From the NCBI GenBank assembly GCA_963377175.1, contig CAUJNA010003803.1, positions 327,387 to 391,386 on the forward strand: 64,000 nt of DNA, in the 5' to 3' direction. The notes under the pieces were generated by a model, which saw only the letters and a program-made list of their open reading frames with translations, was not told the origin of the DNA and did not search any database. This stretch comes from Effrenium voratum (Eukaryota > Sar > Dinophyceae > Suessiales > Symbiodiniaceae). Shown here piece by piece: positions 24,201 through 33,480 of the stretch (its first letter is position 1; every line of letters begins with the position of its first letter). A program made the position numbers and the translations under genes.

Positions 24201-25908
24201 CGGTCAAAAGAGGTTCCCAAAAGAAGAGACACACCCTTTTTGCAGGTGGTATTGGGTGTGTTGTTTTTGGAGGTAGGTGTGAAGCCGCTGTTCGCCTTTC
24301 CGGCGCTCATGGAAGCTGCCCACTTTGATTCTGAGGTTCTTTGAGAAGGGAGTGGAGCAACCCCACTCAAAGACCAGGTTCCTTTCAACAGGAGTTGCTT
24401 CAAATCGGGGGCGTTGTCATGTATGACGGTTTGCTTGCTTTCGGGGTTTAGATTGGCCTCGGGAGACTTCAATAAAGGTTGAGGAGCAAATGCAGGGCAT
24501 TGATGGCCGGCATGCCGAATGCATTCTGCGAGCCTTGCTGCATGTCATGTCTGGAGTGTAGTGCGTACAATGGTTTCCTTCTCGTTATAAGTCGCGACGA
24601 TCACAGTGGTCAGAGTTACTCATCCACTGGCACGTTGGCAGGTCAGTAAGTCATGAGTCAGGCACTCTATCAGCGTGGTTGATGGTTGTGTTTTCCCTTC
24701 GGCTTGCCAGGGGCAACACGTGCAGAAGGCCCCCCTTGCAATACACCGGCTCTTTCATGCGCTGAGGTCACAAGAAACTCCGTCTGCCAACTCGTGCGTC
24801 TCAGGTTGGCGACAGGGCAGGGTCTATAATCTGAGGGAAAAGCTGCACCTGACATGTGACCTTAGGGAGTACCCCCCCTAATCGTGGAAATTTCTGTTTT
24901 GGCCTATTTTGAGGGCCAGGAGGTTAGAGTTTCCCTCAAGCCATAGTTGGCAACCTGAGCCTGATAAACGCGGTTTGCTCGCAAATAGCAGCTAATATCT
25001 GCTAATCATTTTGTAGTGTTCGAAAGGCCCAAGTGGATGAACAAGCGCAGTTTTTTGAACCCAAGTATCCGCTTCAATATGAGCCAGGCGGTTTCGTGTT
25101 CGATTTCGATTTCTTGCCCAAAGGGTATTTCTGTGCAGAGGCCCCATATTCCATTGCCTGGGGGGCAGGGGGATGCCTTGACTCACTGGATTGTCTCAGT
25201 CATCGTTTTGCTTTTCCATTACCCTCCCACCTGTGTCGTCGATGTGTTGCCGGCAAAGAGTCTGATTGTATCAAGTCAGTTGACTCCGATTTCAATCCGA
25301 CAACAAAGTGCCCGCATTCTGCCAAATTCGGTGTCAAAATAAGGGACCCCCAAATGGCGGTGTTTGTGTTGGCTTCCTTTAAACCAAAGCGAACAGGTTG
25401 CCCTCACCTAAATACCCAAATAACCACCTGGCTCAAAGATGCTGAAGATTCAGGTTCCCTTCCATGGTCAAAAGACCCGTTTTTGAGGCTGGTATCACTG
25501 GAGGGTGCTAGAAAGGTCAAAAGACCCGTTTTCTTGGGGCCGGACTTTCTGGGTTTTAGACGAAGGGAACGGAACTGAACCATCCGGCCGATGGTTTCCT
25601 GAAGACGCATTGGTGCATTCCCGAAAGCCTGATTCCCTAGAACTTTCAAAGTGTTTGTCCCAATTCCGGGCGGTCGACGCCCATTTCGCCAATGGCTGTC
25701 AATGACCTCTATATTGGGCGCCCTCAATCCCAATAGGTGCCAATAGCAACCAAGGTCTGTTTTTGGGGACCACTTCCAGGGGGTTCCCTTTTTTTTGAGA
25801 CCGGGGGGCTGTGGTAGTGCACTTGTTGTGTGTTTTTTTATGGCTTGATCTCTTGCAGAAGTTGTGCGCATGTTTTTTTGATAAGTGTTTGCCTCTCTGA
25901 GTGGCAGG
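24201..25908. other. Gene-free stretch
   Basis: No supportable gene. The + frame at 25,033-25,578 (about 180 residues) has no recognisable domain, and part of it runs through a local duplication (GGTCAAAAGACCCGTTTT occurs twice around 25,467 and 25,517), so I do not call it. Confidence 0.55.
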
Positions 25909-26560
25909 AATCTGAGTGTAAGTCTTGGCACTGCTCAATTTAACATTGCAACTGCTACATGAAGTACTTTGAATGCAAAAGTAAGTCTTGACAATACCAA
26001 ATTTAGATCCGGCAATACTAGATGAAGCACTGGGAATCTGAGTGCAGTGTAAGGCTTGGCAATTCTCGATTAAGATAATACTAAATCAAGTACCGGGATT
26101 GTGAGGGGATTCTAAGGGTAAGTCTCGGCAATACTAAATTTAGAATAGACAATACCAAGCTTAGCATTGGAAAACTAAAAGTAAGTCTTCGCAATATTAA
26201 ATTAACTAATTACTAGGATGCGTCAATCAAGCACTGGGAATGTGAGAAGAAGTCTTGGCAATGCTAAATCCAGATTTGTTCAATATGTACTAAATTCATA
26301 ACAGGGAATTTGAAAGAAAGGCCTGGCAATGTTCAATTTGCAATTGGCGATACTAAATTTAGAAGTGGCAATACTAAATCAAGCACTGGGAACCCGAGAG
26401 TACGTCTTGGCAATATTCAATTTAGAATTTGCAAAAAACAAAACATAAGCAATGGTGGGCATCTGGCAATACTGAATCTAGAATTGTCAATATACTCAAA
26501 ATTCAGTACTGGGAGTCTGAAAGTAATGCTTGGCATTTTTCAATGTGGAATTGCCCATAG
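25909..26560 (+). repeat. Left inverted array of the transposon
   Basis: About ten tandem degenerate units centred on AGTCTTGGCAAT and AATACTAAAT. Matches the right array in reverse complement. Confidence 0.7.
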
Positions 26561-26779
26561 AATACTAAAATTACCCACAGCCCCCGAGGTTTGCCGTCAC
26601 CCCCTAATCCACGCTTGTCCTGCCCATGCCCAGGTGACTCGAGTTCCTGCAGCACGTGGTTCAAGTATGGCACCCTTTACTAGTCAAGTAGCAGAACTCG
26701 TGCAGCCATATTTGACACGTGGTGACCTCCGTTCTCTTCAGAACGTAGGGCCGTGGTACCACGAGGGCGTGGGTGGCAG

Positions 26780-27597
26780 GCAGGTTTAGGGTTTTAGGTT
26801 TAGGGTTTAGGTTTCGGTTTGGGGCTTCATGGTTTTTAGGGTTTAGGTTTAGGGTTTTACGGTTTTTGGGATTTAGGTTTAGGGTCTTTAGGGTTTAGGT
26901 TTAGGGTTTTTAGGTTTTTAGGGTTTAGATTTAGGGTTTTTAGGTTTAGAATTTTTGGGGCTTAGGTTTAGGGGTTTTAGGGTTCAGGTTTAGGGTTTTT
27001 AGGGTGTAGGTTTAGGGTTTTTAGGTTTAGGGTTTTTAGGGCTTAGGTGTAGGGCTTTCAGTGTTTAGGTTTAGGGTTTTTAGGGTTAGGTTTAGGGTTT
27101 TTAGGGTTAGGTTTAGGGTTGTTAAAGTTTAGGTTGGGATTTTAGGGTTTAGGTTTAGGGTTTTTAGGCTTAGGTTTAGGGCTTTCAGTGTTTAGGTTTA
27201 GGGTTTTTAGGGTTAGGTTTAGGGTTTTTATGGTTTAGGTGTAGGGTTTTTAGGGTTAGGTTTAGGGTTTTTATGGTTTAGGTGTAGGGTTTTTAGGGTT
27301 TAGGTTTAGGGTTTTAGGCTCTTTAGGGTTTAGGTTTAGGGTCTTTAGGGTTTAGATTTAGGGTTTTTAGGGTTTAGGTTTAGGGTTTTTATGGTTTAGG
27401 TGTCGGGTTTTTAGGGTTTGTAGAGTTTTTAGGGTTTAGGTTTAGGGATTTTAGGGTTTAGGTTTAGGGTTTTTAGATTTTAGGTTTAGGATTTGTTTGG
27501 TTTTGGTTTAGTTTTTTTTGGTTTTGGTTGAGGGTTTTTAGGGTTGAGGTTGAGGGTTTTTAGGGTTCTTAGTTTTTAGGGTTTTGGTTTAGGTTAC
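26780..27597 (+). repeat. Degenerate TTTAGGG telomere-like tract
   Basis: About 0.8 kb dominated by GGGTTTAGGTTTAGGGTTTT, GGTTTAGGG and TTTTAGGG variants. The core heptamer is TTTAGGG, the plant-type telomere repeat also reported in dinoflagellates. The units are irregular, so this is an interstitial decayed tract, not a chromosome end. It ends immediately before the transposase-like ORFs. Confidence 0.8.
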
Positions 27598-27783
27598 TTG
27601 GACCCCTGCAGGCTGGCTGCTTCCTTGGCGGAGGCGGACTGCGAGTTTTGGCAGTCAGTGCAAGCTCGCAAGGAGGACTGGGACTTCTGGCTGGCACTGC
27701 AGGCGCGCAGGCAAGCAGAGCGGCAGGCGCCTAGACCTAGACGGGTGAACAGAGCTCGCTTCAAGATCCCGGCGGAGCCGTGA
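27598..27783 (+). CDS. Short basic ORF upstream of transposase
   Basis: An open frame of about 60 codons begins just after a CTGCAG and has no ATG at its left edge, so it is either the tail of a longer frame or a second exon. It encodes a Trp/Ala-rich segment (EFWQSVQARKEDWDFWLALQ) followed by an arginine-rich tail. Its TGA stop overlaps the next ORF's ATG (TGATG at 27,781-27,785), so the two may belong to one gene as an N-terminal part or a coupled cistron. I do not recognise a family. Confidence 0.35.
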   Translation: MDPCRLAASLAEADCEFWQSVQARKEDWDFWLALQARRQAERQAPRPRRVNRARFKIPAEP

Positions 27784-28604
27784 TGGTTCGTGTCAGCGAC
27801 AAGGCGAAGCTCACTGCTAGCACTTCAAAGCGTCCGCATGCTGCTGTGTACGGCAAGAAGCCCGTTCTGAACTCCAAGTTCAAAAAGAGGGGGATCGCCT
27901 ACTCTCGCAAGGTGCGGGGTCAGGTGTGCAATCGCACCTTGCGCCGCTTGGAGCAGCCGTCCTACCAGGAGGTCATGTTGCTCACGCAGGCCAAGGCGAA
28001 GGCGTTCCTCAAGCAGCACGGGGTGCTGCCTGCCAACAAGCAGACCTTCTTCTGCTGGTCTTGCGGGGAGCAGCTCCACATGAAGGAGGGTGTGGGCAGA
28101 TGCAACCGACGCAAGTGCGACAACAAGTCTCGCTTGCACGATACTGCCCACGTGTACACCCCTCTGGCATCGCACGCGAGAGCGGGGTATGAGGCGGACT
28201 ATGTGTGCTTCTTGCGGTGCGCTTACATGCTGGGTTGCAAGATTCCAGCAGACGCTGGGGTTCACATGGTGAGGCGGCCGGATGAGACGCCAAGAGCTGC
28301 TGAGCACAGGCTTTACAGGTACACTCAAGGGATGAAGGTTGCCCTTGCCTACGATCAGCTCTTGTACAGCAGAGACTTGGTGTTCAAGGACGAGATTGTT
28401 GAGCCGGACTCTGGCCGCATGGGCAGTAAGAAGACAAGCACAGAGGACGCCACCAAGAAGGAGCATCAGGGCAGGACTTTGGTGCTGAAAGGCCGATCTT
28501 CGAAAAAGTGGGGCAGCTTCGCGCTCAGGACAAGCATATCGCGCAAAGGGCGTGGCATGGGCACAGAGAGGAGACGGGGCCAAGGCTTGGAAGTCAGTGG
28601 GTGA
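27783..28604 (+). CDS. Transposase N-terminal part, ISXO2/IS1595-like (tentative)
   Basis: About 273 codons from the ATG inside TGATG. The first ~60 residues are strongly basic. Then comes a zinc-ribbon-like CWSCG...GRCNRRKCDNKSR cluster (about residues 97-120) and a helical region, followed by an acidic DEIVEPDSGR motif near residue 205 that could supply the first catalytic carboxylate of a DDE nuclease. A KGRSSKKWGS segment follows. The zinc ribbon plus E/D-x-D order resembles ISXO2/IS1595-type transposases known as domesticated or mobile genes in several protists; the assignment is mine and was not searched. The last ~25 residues read out of register with the continuation in another frame at 28,552, indicating a frameshift. 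Confidence 0.5.
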   Translation: MVRVSDKAKLTASTSKRPHAAVYGKKPVLNSKFKKRGIAYSRKVRGQVCNRTLRRLEQPSYQEVMLLTQAKAKAFLKQHGVLPANKQTFFCWSCGEQLHMKEGVGRCNRRKCDNKSRLHDTAHVYTPLASHARAGYEADYVCFLRCAYMLGCKIPADAGVHMVRRPDETPRAAEHRLYRYTQGMKVALAYDQLLYSRDLVFKDEIVEPDSGRMGSKKTSTEDATKKEHQGRTLVLKGRSSKKWGSFALRTSISRKGRGMGTERRRGQGLEVSG

Positions 28605-29043
28605 CTCCATGAACACTCCTACATTGCCGGGTGTCAACCACATGAAGAAGATCTTCACGCCGCTGAGCAGGCTGCGCAAGAAGACTATGCCACCTGCTGC
28701 CGCTCGCACCTTGTCCCGCGCTAGCAGCACGAAGGTTCCGACTGCTCAGGAAGGGCCGAGGCACTTCTGGGCTGCAGGCGGCGACAATGCCGCGGAATCT
28801 TGCCTGGGGCACATCAAGCAGACCATGCGACGCCTCGGTTTTGCGGGCCGAGGGAACCCGACCAAGAAAGAGACCAAGTCCGTCCAAGCCCTCGCGGCCT
28901 CTGCGTTGCTGCGCAGCGCAGGGCTGGTGCACGTTTTGGAATCTTTGAAGCAGTATAGGCTTGCTTTGTCCGAAGGACGCATAAAGCAGCCGCCGCCTCT
29001 AGCGTTCGATGAGCCGAGCTGCGCTTGGCTTTACGAATCGTGA
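28552..29043 (+). pseudogene. Transposase C-terminal part, displaced by +1 frameshift
   Basis: This frame overlaps the end of the N-terminal ORF by about 50 bp in the +1 frame and continues to a TGA at 29,041-29,043. It contains GVNHMKKIFTPL and, near its middle, GGDNAAESCLGHIKQTMRRL. That matches the N-x-x-E-x...LK pattern that forms the last catalytic region of ISXO2-like transposases. Together with the upstream ORF it would give a protein of roughly 400 residues. The frame break, plus decayed flanking arrays, suggests an inactive copy, although a programmed shift cannot be excluded. Confidence 0.5.
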
Positions 29044-29174
29044 CATATTAACAGCAGTGGCAGCGCAGACAAAATGCTTCAGGCGGGTCCGAGCTTCGTG
29101 ATCTCCGGGTCTTGGTGTTGGGGCGTTGGTTCCGGGCGCCGGCAAACCTCAGGGGCTGGCCGTAAAATTAGCAT

Positions 29175-29900
29175 TGGGATCTGAGTGTAAGTCTTGGCAG
29201 TGCTCAGTTTAGATTTGGCAATAGTATTGCCGAGACTTACTTTCAGAATCTTGGTACTTAATCTAGTATGATCTTAATCGAGAATCTTCAAGCCTTACAC
29301 TGCAATCAGATTCCCAGCGCTTATTCTAGTATTGCCAGATCTAAATTTGGCATTGCCAAGACTTACTCTTGCATTGAAAGGACTTCGTTTAGCAGTTGCA
29401 ATTTTAAATTGAGCAGTGCCAACTGAATTCAATATTGCTAAAACTTACTCTCAAAATCCCAGTAGTTAAATCAGTACTGCAAAGACTTACTTTTAGTTTC
29501 CCAGTGCTAAGCTTAGTATTGCCAACTCTAAATTTAGTATTGCCGAGACTCACTCTCAGAATCCCATAATCGAGAACTGCCAAGCCTACACTGCACTCAG
29601 ATTCCCAATGCTTAATCTAGTATTTCAGGTCTAAAGTTGGTATTGTCAAGACTTACTTTTGCATTCAAAGTACTTCATGTAGCAGTTGCAATGTTAAATT
29701 GAGCAGTGCCAAGACTTACACTCAGATTCCCAGTGCTCGATTTAGTATTGCCAATTCTACAGTACACCGAGTATTGCCAATTGCAAATTGAACATTGCCA
29801 ACCCTTACTTTTAGAATCCCTGTACTGCATTTAGTATATACTGAAAGTTCTAGATTTGGTATTGCTAAGATTTCCTCTCAGATTCCCAGTGCTTAATTCC
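29175..29900 (-). repeat. Right inverted array of the transposon
   Basis: Degenerate units in the opposite orientation to the left array (TTTAGTATTGCCAAGACTTA themes). The first ~50 bp after 29,175 is still in left-array orientation, so the right end has its own internal rearrangement. Confidence 0.65.
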
Positions 29901-32863
29901 ACTGGTGGACGAGGTATCAGTTCGAAGTGGCAGAACCAGGCCGAATGCAACCCATGAGCCCATGGCTATTTTGGGCTCAAATGTGGCTGGTCCCCCTCAA
30001 GCCATTGCTTGGTTTATCAGGCCAAAACCATCTTTTTTGTTCTAAACCATGTTTTTTGTTGTTTTTGGTTTTCTTCGAGTTGTTGTTGGTGTTTCTTGTT
30101 TTCTCAAGATGGTTCCTTTGTTCGTGTTAGATCAAGTGCAACTGAGCTGACCCATGAGAAGACTGCAAGCCTCAAAACGCGCAAAAAGCCCACTACCAGG
30201 GTCCCCTGTTCTGTTTTCTTTTTTTTGAGGGGGGATTGACCTCGCCAGTTCTGCCACTTCTGCTTGCGGCGCTGTGTCTGCAAGTCTTGGCCGCCTTCAT
30301 CCAGGACGGCTTCATCCGATCGGGGGAAGTGGGAGCTTCAGATCCCTTCCATTCCGACAAACGTCCATCTGAAGAACACTAGGTCCAGCCAGGTGTTCGA
30401 CCTCTCACCCCTTTTTTGGTTGGCCGGGTTCCCTACTAAAATAGACCACAGACACAAGGGTAACCTTATTCCAACCTCTCTACTGGAAGACCTAGAACAT
30501 GTTTCATTTGTTCTTGTTGTACTGGACGTATTTGTAATTTGTATATTTTTCCAGTTGGCTTAAGCAAATGGACGCAAATGAGCCCTATATTTTTTGGTAT
30601 TGTCCCCAAATCCAAGAAGGGTATCGGTTTAGGACATCTTCAGAGAAAAACTATCTTGCTGTGAATGGACGAAATCCGCTGGCGCCACTTTGAAACCATG
30701 TTTGAAACCATGTTTGAAACCAATGTTGATATGTTTATGATATGCCACATTCTAGGGTTTATTGGAGAAGGGTTCACCCAAGCCGAATAAGCAGATTCCA
30801 ATATTGAGGACATCCAACCTATTGGGGTGAGGGTTGATAACAGTTGAACGCTAACGTTCAGTTGGTCTCAGTTGAGCGCAAACGGCCAAAGTAGTATAGT
30901 AGGTGGTTCTATGCAGATATGAGGATGGCTCGGATGAGGCGCCATGACATGGCCATGTGCGATACAAAACTGGGAACCAACATTGTGACCACCAGCTATG
31001 TTGGTTGGGGCCTAGATGAACCATTTTGCCAGCCAAGGGGTTCTGGCGCCGCCCCAATGATTAATGGTACCTGAAGACGCTTGGCTTGGCGAAGTCTGAA
31101 TTTTGTGTGACCAGGCCCAGTTGCTTGCCGTAATCCAGATCTGGATTTGATCACAAAAAATGGGCTTGGGTGCTTTCTTGAGATGGCTCCCCTGCCCTGT
31201 TGCTGGCATTCAACCCATAGGGAAGCTGTACATGCACCCATACACCTCGGACCATATAGATAGGCATGAATGGCGAGATTTGTTTTTCCGGTTTGGATCT
31301 CTCTCTCTAAACACTGTGAAGGTGGAATATGGAAAGACTAGGTGCCTCCAAGCGGGCGCTCCCCCATGCTCGCGGGAAGTTTCGAATTGATAGGAACTGG
31401 CTCTGTCAGAGATCGTCAGGCGCGCAGATGGCCGATCCGCCGTTGCCGGCGTTGGTTTGAGAGCGTCTTGCGAGCTCGGGGACCATAGTAGAAAGTCGGG
31501 GCCGCTAAGAGAGGCCTTGAAAGGGGCCAACATCCGAAATTGCTTGAACAGCCCTAGAGTTGCTCTGAGCTGTTAAAGGATCCAACCACATCGAGGATTG
31601 GCCTTAAGTCCTGATGATTTTCCTTTTCCAGTCTACTTTTCGAGCCTCGTGCCAGGGCAAACCCCAGGGTTCGCCTTTGTTTCCCTAACCCATCCAATGT
31701 TTGGAAAGAGTGGGAAGGGCTGGTAAATTGCGGTGTTTTGGCGACGGTCCATTTGTGTCCATCGTGTCGCTACAGCAGACATCCGAGGAGTGGGCAAGTG
31801 GCACTCAGGTTCTTGGGATGTTTTGTCAAAAGTGGGTGAGTGTAGAGTGACATTAGGAACTAGGAAGTTGGACAACCACTCCATGCCAGGAACTACGGGA
31901 GTTCCGGCGCTTTGCCAAGCCCATGGGCGGAAACAAGTTGTGTTTGCCAGGTTGGTCCTGTAGGTGCGAATATGACAACAGTGGCTGCATCCCTTATTGG
32001 AGCTAAGAAGAAACTGACTGCCATTCTGCCTGTATCAAAGTCATCCCGGTGGTAGGTTGCAGCACCACCCCAGTTGCTGACTTTGACAACTTCCAGGAAT
32101 GGTCCAAATAGTGACCCCGGACTGACCTGAGTCAAAGAACCTTGTTTCGCGAGTCCCAAAGGTTCCACGGAGTTTCAGGTTTCGAGACGGCAACTCTATG
32201 GATGCAGGCGCATCAGTTTGTCTGAAGTACCCCTCCCACCAGACAACATAGAACCCACCAGTGGGCCCCAGGAGTAAAATGGTCTTGCCACCCAGCGGCG
32301 TTGGAAACCGAGTAGCCCTTGCACTAGCATCACACACAAAGAAACGACAAACGAACCTCCGGGTCTGGTCTATTTAGTTTTTCTGGGTCCCAGTGTTGGC
32401 AAAGCAAAGGGGGCAAGGTATCTAACATGGTTTCCACTACCCTGAAACTGCCTGTGGAACCACTCCCGCGCTTGTTCTGTCTTGTTTTCTTGGCCAGCTC
32501 ACCTCGCTCGGGTAAAACGAGCACTATCATGTCGGTCGTAGAGGGTCTCTTATTTCAGGACTTGGACATTGTACAAAATTGCAGAAATTGTTAACCCAAG
32601 AACCAAACCAAGGGAACAATTTGGTTGGTTTGGTAACCGCTTTGATGACCGGATGAATAAACCCCCGACAGATTGACAAGGAAGGTGTCCCCTTTTTACC
32701 TACCGAATCACTTTTGGAGGGGCCCCCCCACCCCCCTTACTCCTCAAAATGGTTTATAAAATTCACTTTTGGAGGGCCTCCCCACCCCTGATTCCTCCAA
32801 ACGTTTTTTTCTTTAAACCTAACCCAAACGTGGCTCGATTCGGTTCGCGACTCAGTTCGCTTC
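29901..32863. other. Gene-free stretch
   Basis: No supportable gene. Contains an R1 copy and one half-site of the GGACGAAATCC family at about 30,660-30,705. Short frames on both strands lack domains. Confidence 0.6.
30380..30497 (+). repeat. Dispersed repeat family R1, copy 4
   Basis: Carries CCAGGTG, CACCCCTTTTTTGGTTGG, CCCTACTAAAATAGACC, GGTAACC, TTATTCCAACCTCTCTACTG and GAAGACCTAG in the family order. Closest to copy 1. Confidence 0.65.
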
Positions 32864-32868
32864 ATTCC
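32864..32868 (+). repeat. 5 bp target site duplication, left copy
   Basis: ATTCC lies directly before the TG of the 5' LTR and is repeated directly after the CA of the 3' LTR at 63,410-63,414. A 5 bp duplication is usual for Ty1/copia integrases. Confidence 0.93.
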
Positions 32869-33267
32869 TGTGTTTTGTTCACGTGTTGTTTCTTCATATG
32901 GCAAAACGGCCGAATGGCCGTTTGGCTCAAGTTTTCAACCCCCCGTCAGTTTTACTCTGGCACCACGTGCGGACGCCATACAACGGCAGCCGCCCACATC
33001 ATCGGGAAAAGGTCTCGGTGCTGGGGGCAGCTGGTTGTGGGAGGTATCCGGTGGTGCGACAGGGTTTGCTGGGCTTGGTTGAGTACTTATACTTCTTCAA
33101 CTTGATTCCCAACTTCCCCAAACTTCTCTTTGCTAACCGTCACATCCTCAACCCGGTCACCATCCACAGCTTCACCCGAGTTGTGTTTCCGGGTGCTTTG
33201 GGTACATCGTGATCTTCGTTGTGCTCATTTGCTTCCCTGGGCTACTTCGTGTTCGCCCAAAACCGCA
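32869..33267 (+). repeat. 5' long terminal repeat
   Basis: 399 bp, TG...CA ends. Contains a perfect hairpin with 8 bp stem and GAAT loop at 32,904-32,923 and a TTTGGCTCAAG word at 32,921-32,931. A long pyrimidine-rich stretch follows at about 33,085-33,170. No TATA box is visible, which is normal for dinoflagellate promoters. U3/R/U5 limits cannot be set from sequence alone. Confidence 0.95.
32904..32931 (+). promoter_or_regulatory. LTR hairpin with spliced-leader-like word
   Basis: AAACGGCC and GGCCGTTT form a perfect inverted repeat around GAAT. The right arm runs into TTTGGCTCAAG, identical to the last 11 bases of the 22-nt dinoflagellate spliced leader; the preceding GGCC partly matches the leader's AGCC. 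The same sequence is in the 3' LTR at 63,045-63,072. It may be a relict of trans-spliced transcript captured by reverse transcription, or chance. Confidence 0.4.
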
Positions 33268-33285
33268 GGTTATCAGCCGTAACAG
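33268..33285 (+). other. Candidate primer binding site
   Basis: The bases directly after the 5' LTR, GGTTATCAGCCG, resemble but do not match the initiator-tRNA-type site TGGTATCAGAGC used by many copia elements. The primer tRNA cannot be named with confidence. From here to 33,480 is an untranslated leader of about 210 bp. Confidence 0.3.
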
Positions 33286-33480
33286 CTAGAAGCTGGGGCT
33301 GGTGATCCGGTTGCGGGACGTGACCCGCTACCTGCTCCCTCGCCTACTTGTACGAGCAATGGCGTCCCCCGGAGCTTCACATCGTGGGCCGGGCTTCGTG
33401 GATGACGAGGCCAACGCCCTTCGCGGCAACGCCGCGCTGCTGCCCCCGGCTTAGACAGCCGGCTGTGGCCCATTCCCCCG

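Larger units (their letters stand above)
25909..29900. mobile_element. Decayed DNA transposon with long inverted repeat arrays
   Basis: Two ~0.55-0.7 kb arrays face each other around a transposase-like gene. Each array is built from degenerate ~60-70 bp units of the type AAGTCTTGGCAATACTAAAT...GCACTGGGAATCTGAG. The left array (25,909 to about 26,560) and right array (about 29,175 to 29,900) are inverted. For example the run with CAACTGCTACATGAAGTACT at about 25,950 reappears in reverse complement around 29,680. Repeat-array termini plus an internal transposase indicate a cut-and-paste element with foldback-like ends. Exact termini and a target duplication were not resolved. Confidence 0.6.

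Noticed and set aside
25033..25578. A 181-codon + frame in the left flank
   Set aside because: No domain, includes a local duplicated segment and neighbours other repeat debris.
29955..29985. A second spliced-leader-like string (GGCTATTTTGGGCTCAA)
   Set aside because: It has an extra G, a different 3' end and no repeat or gene context, so it is probably chance.
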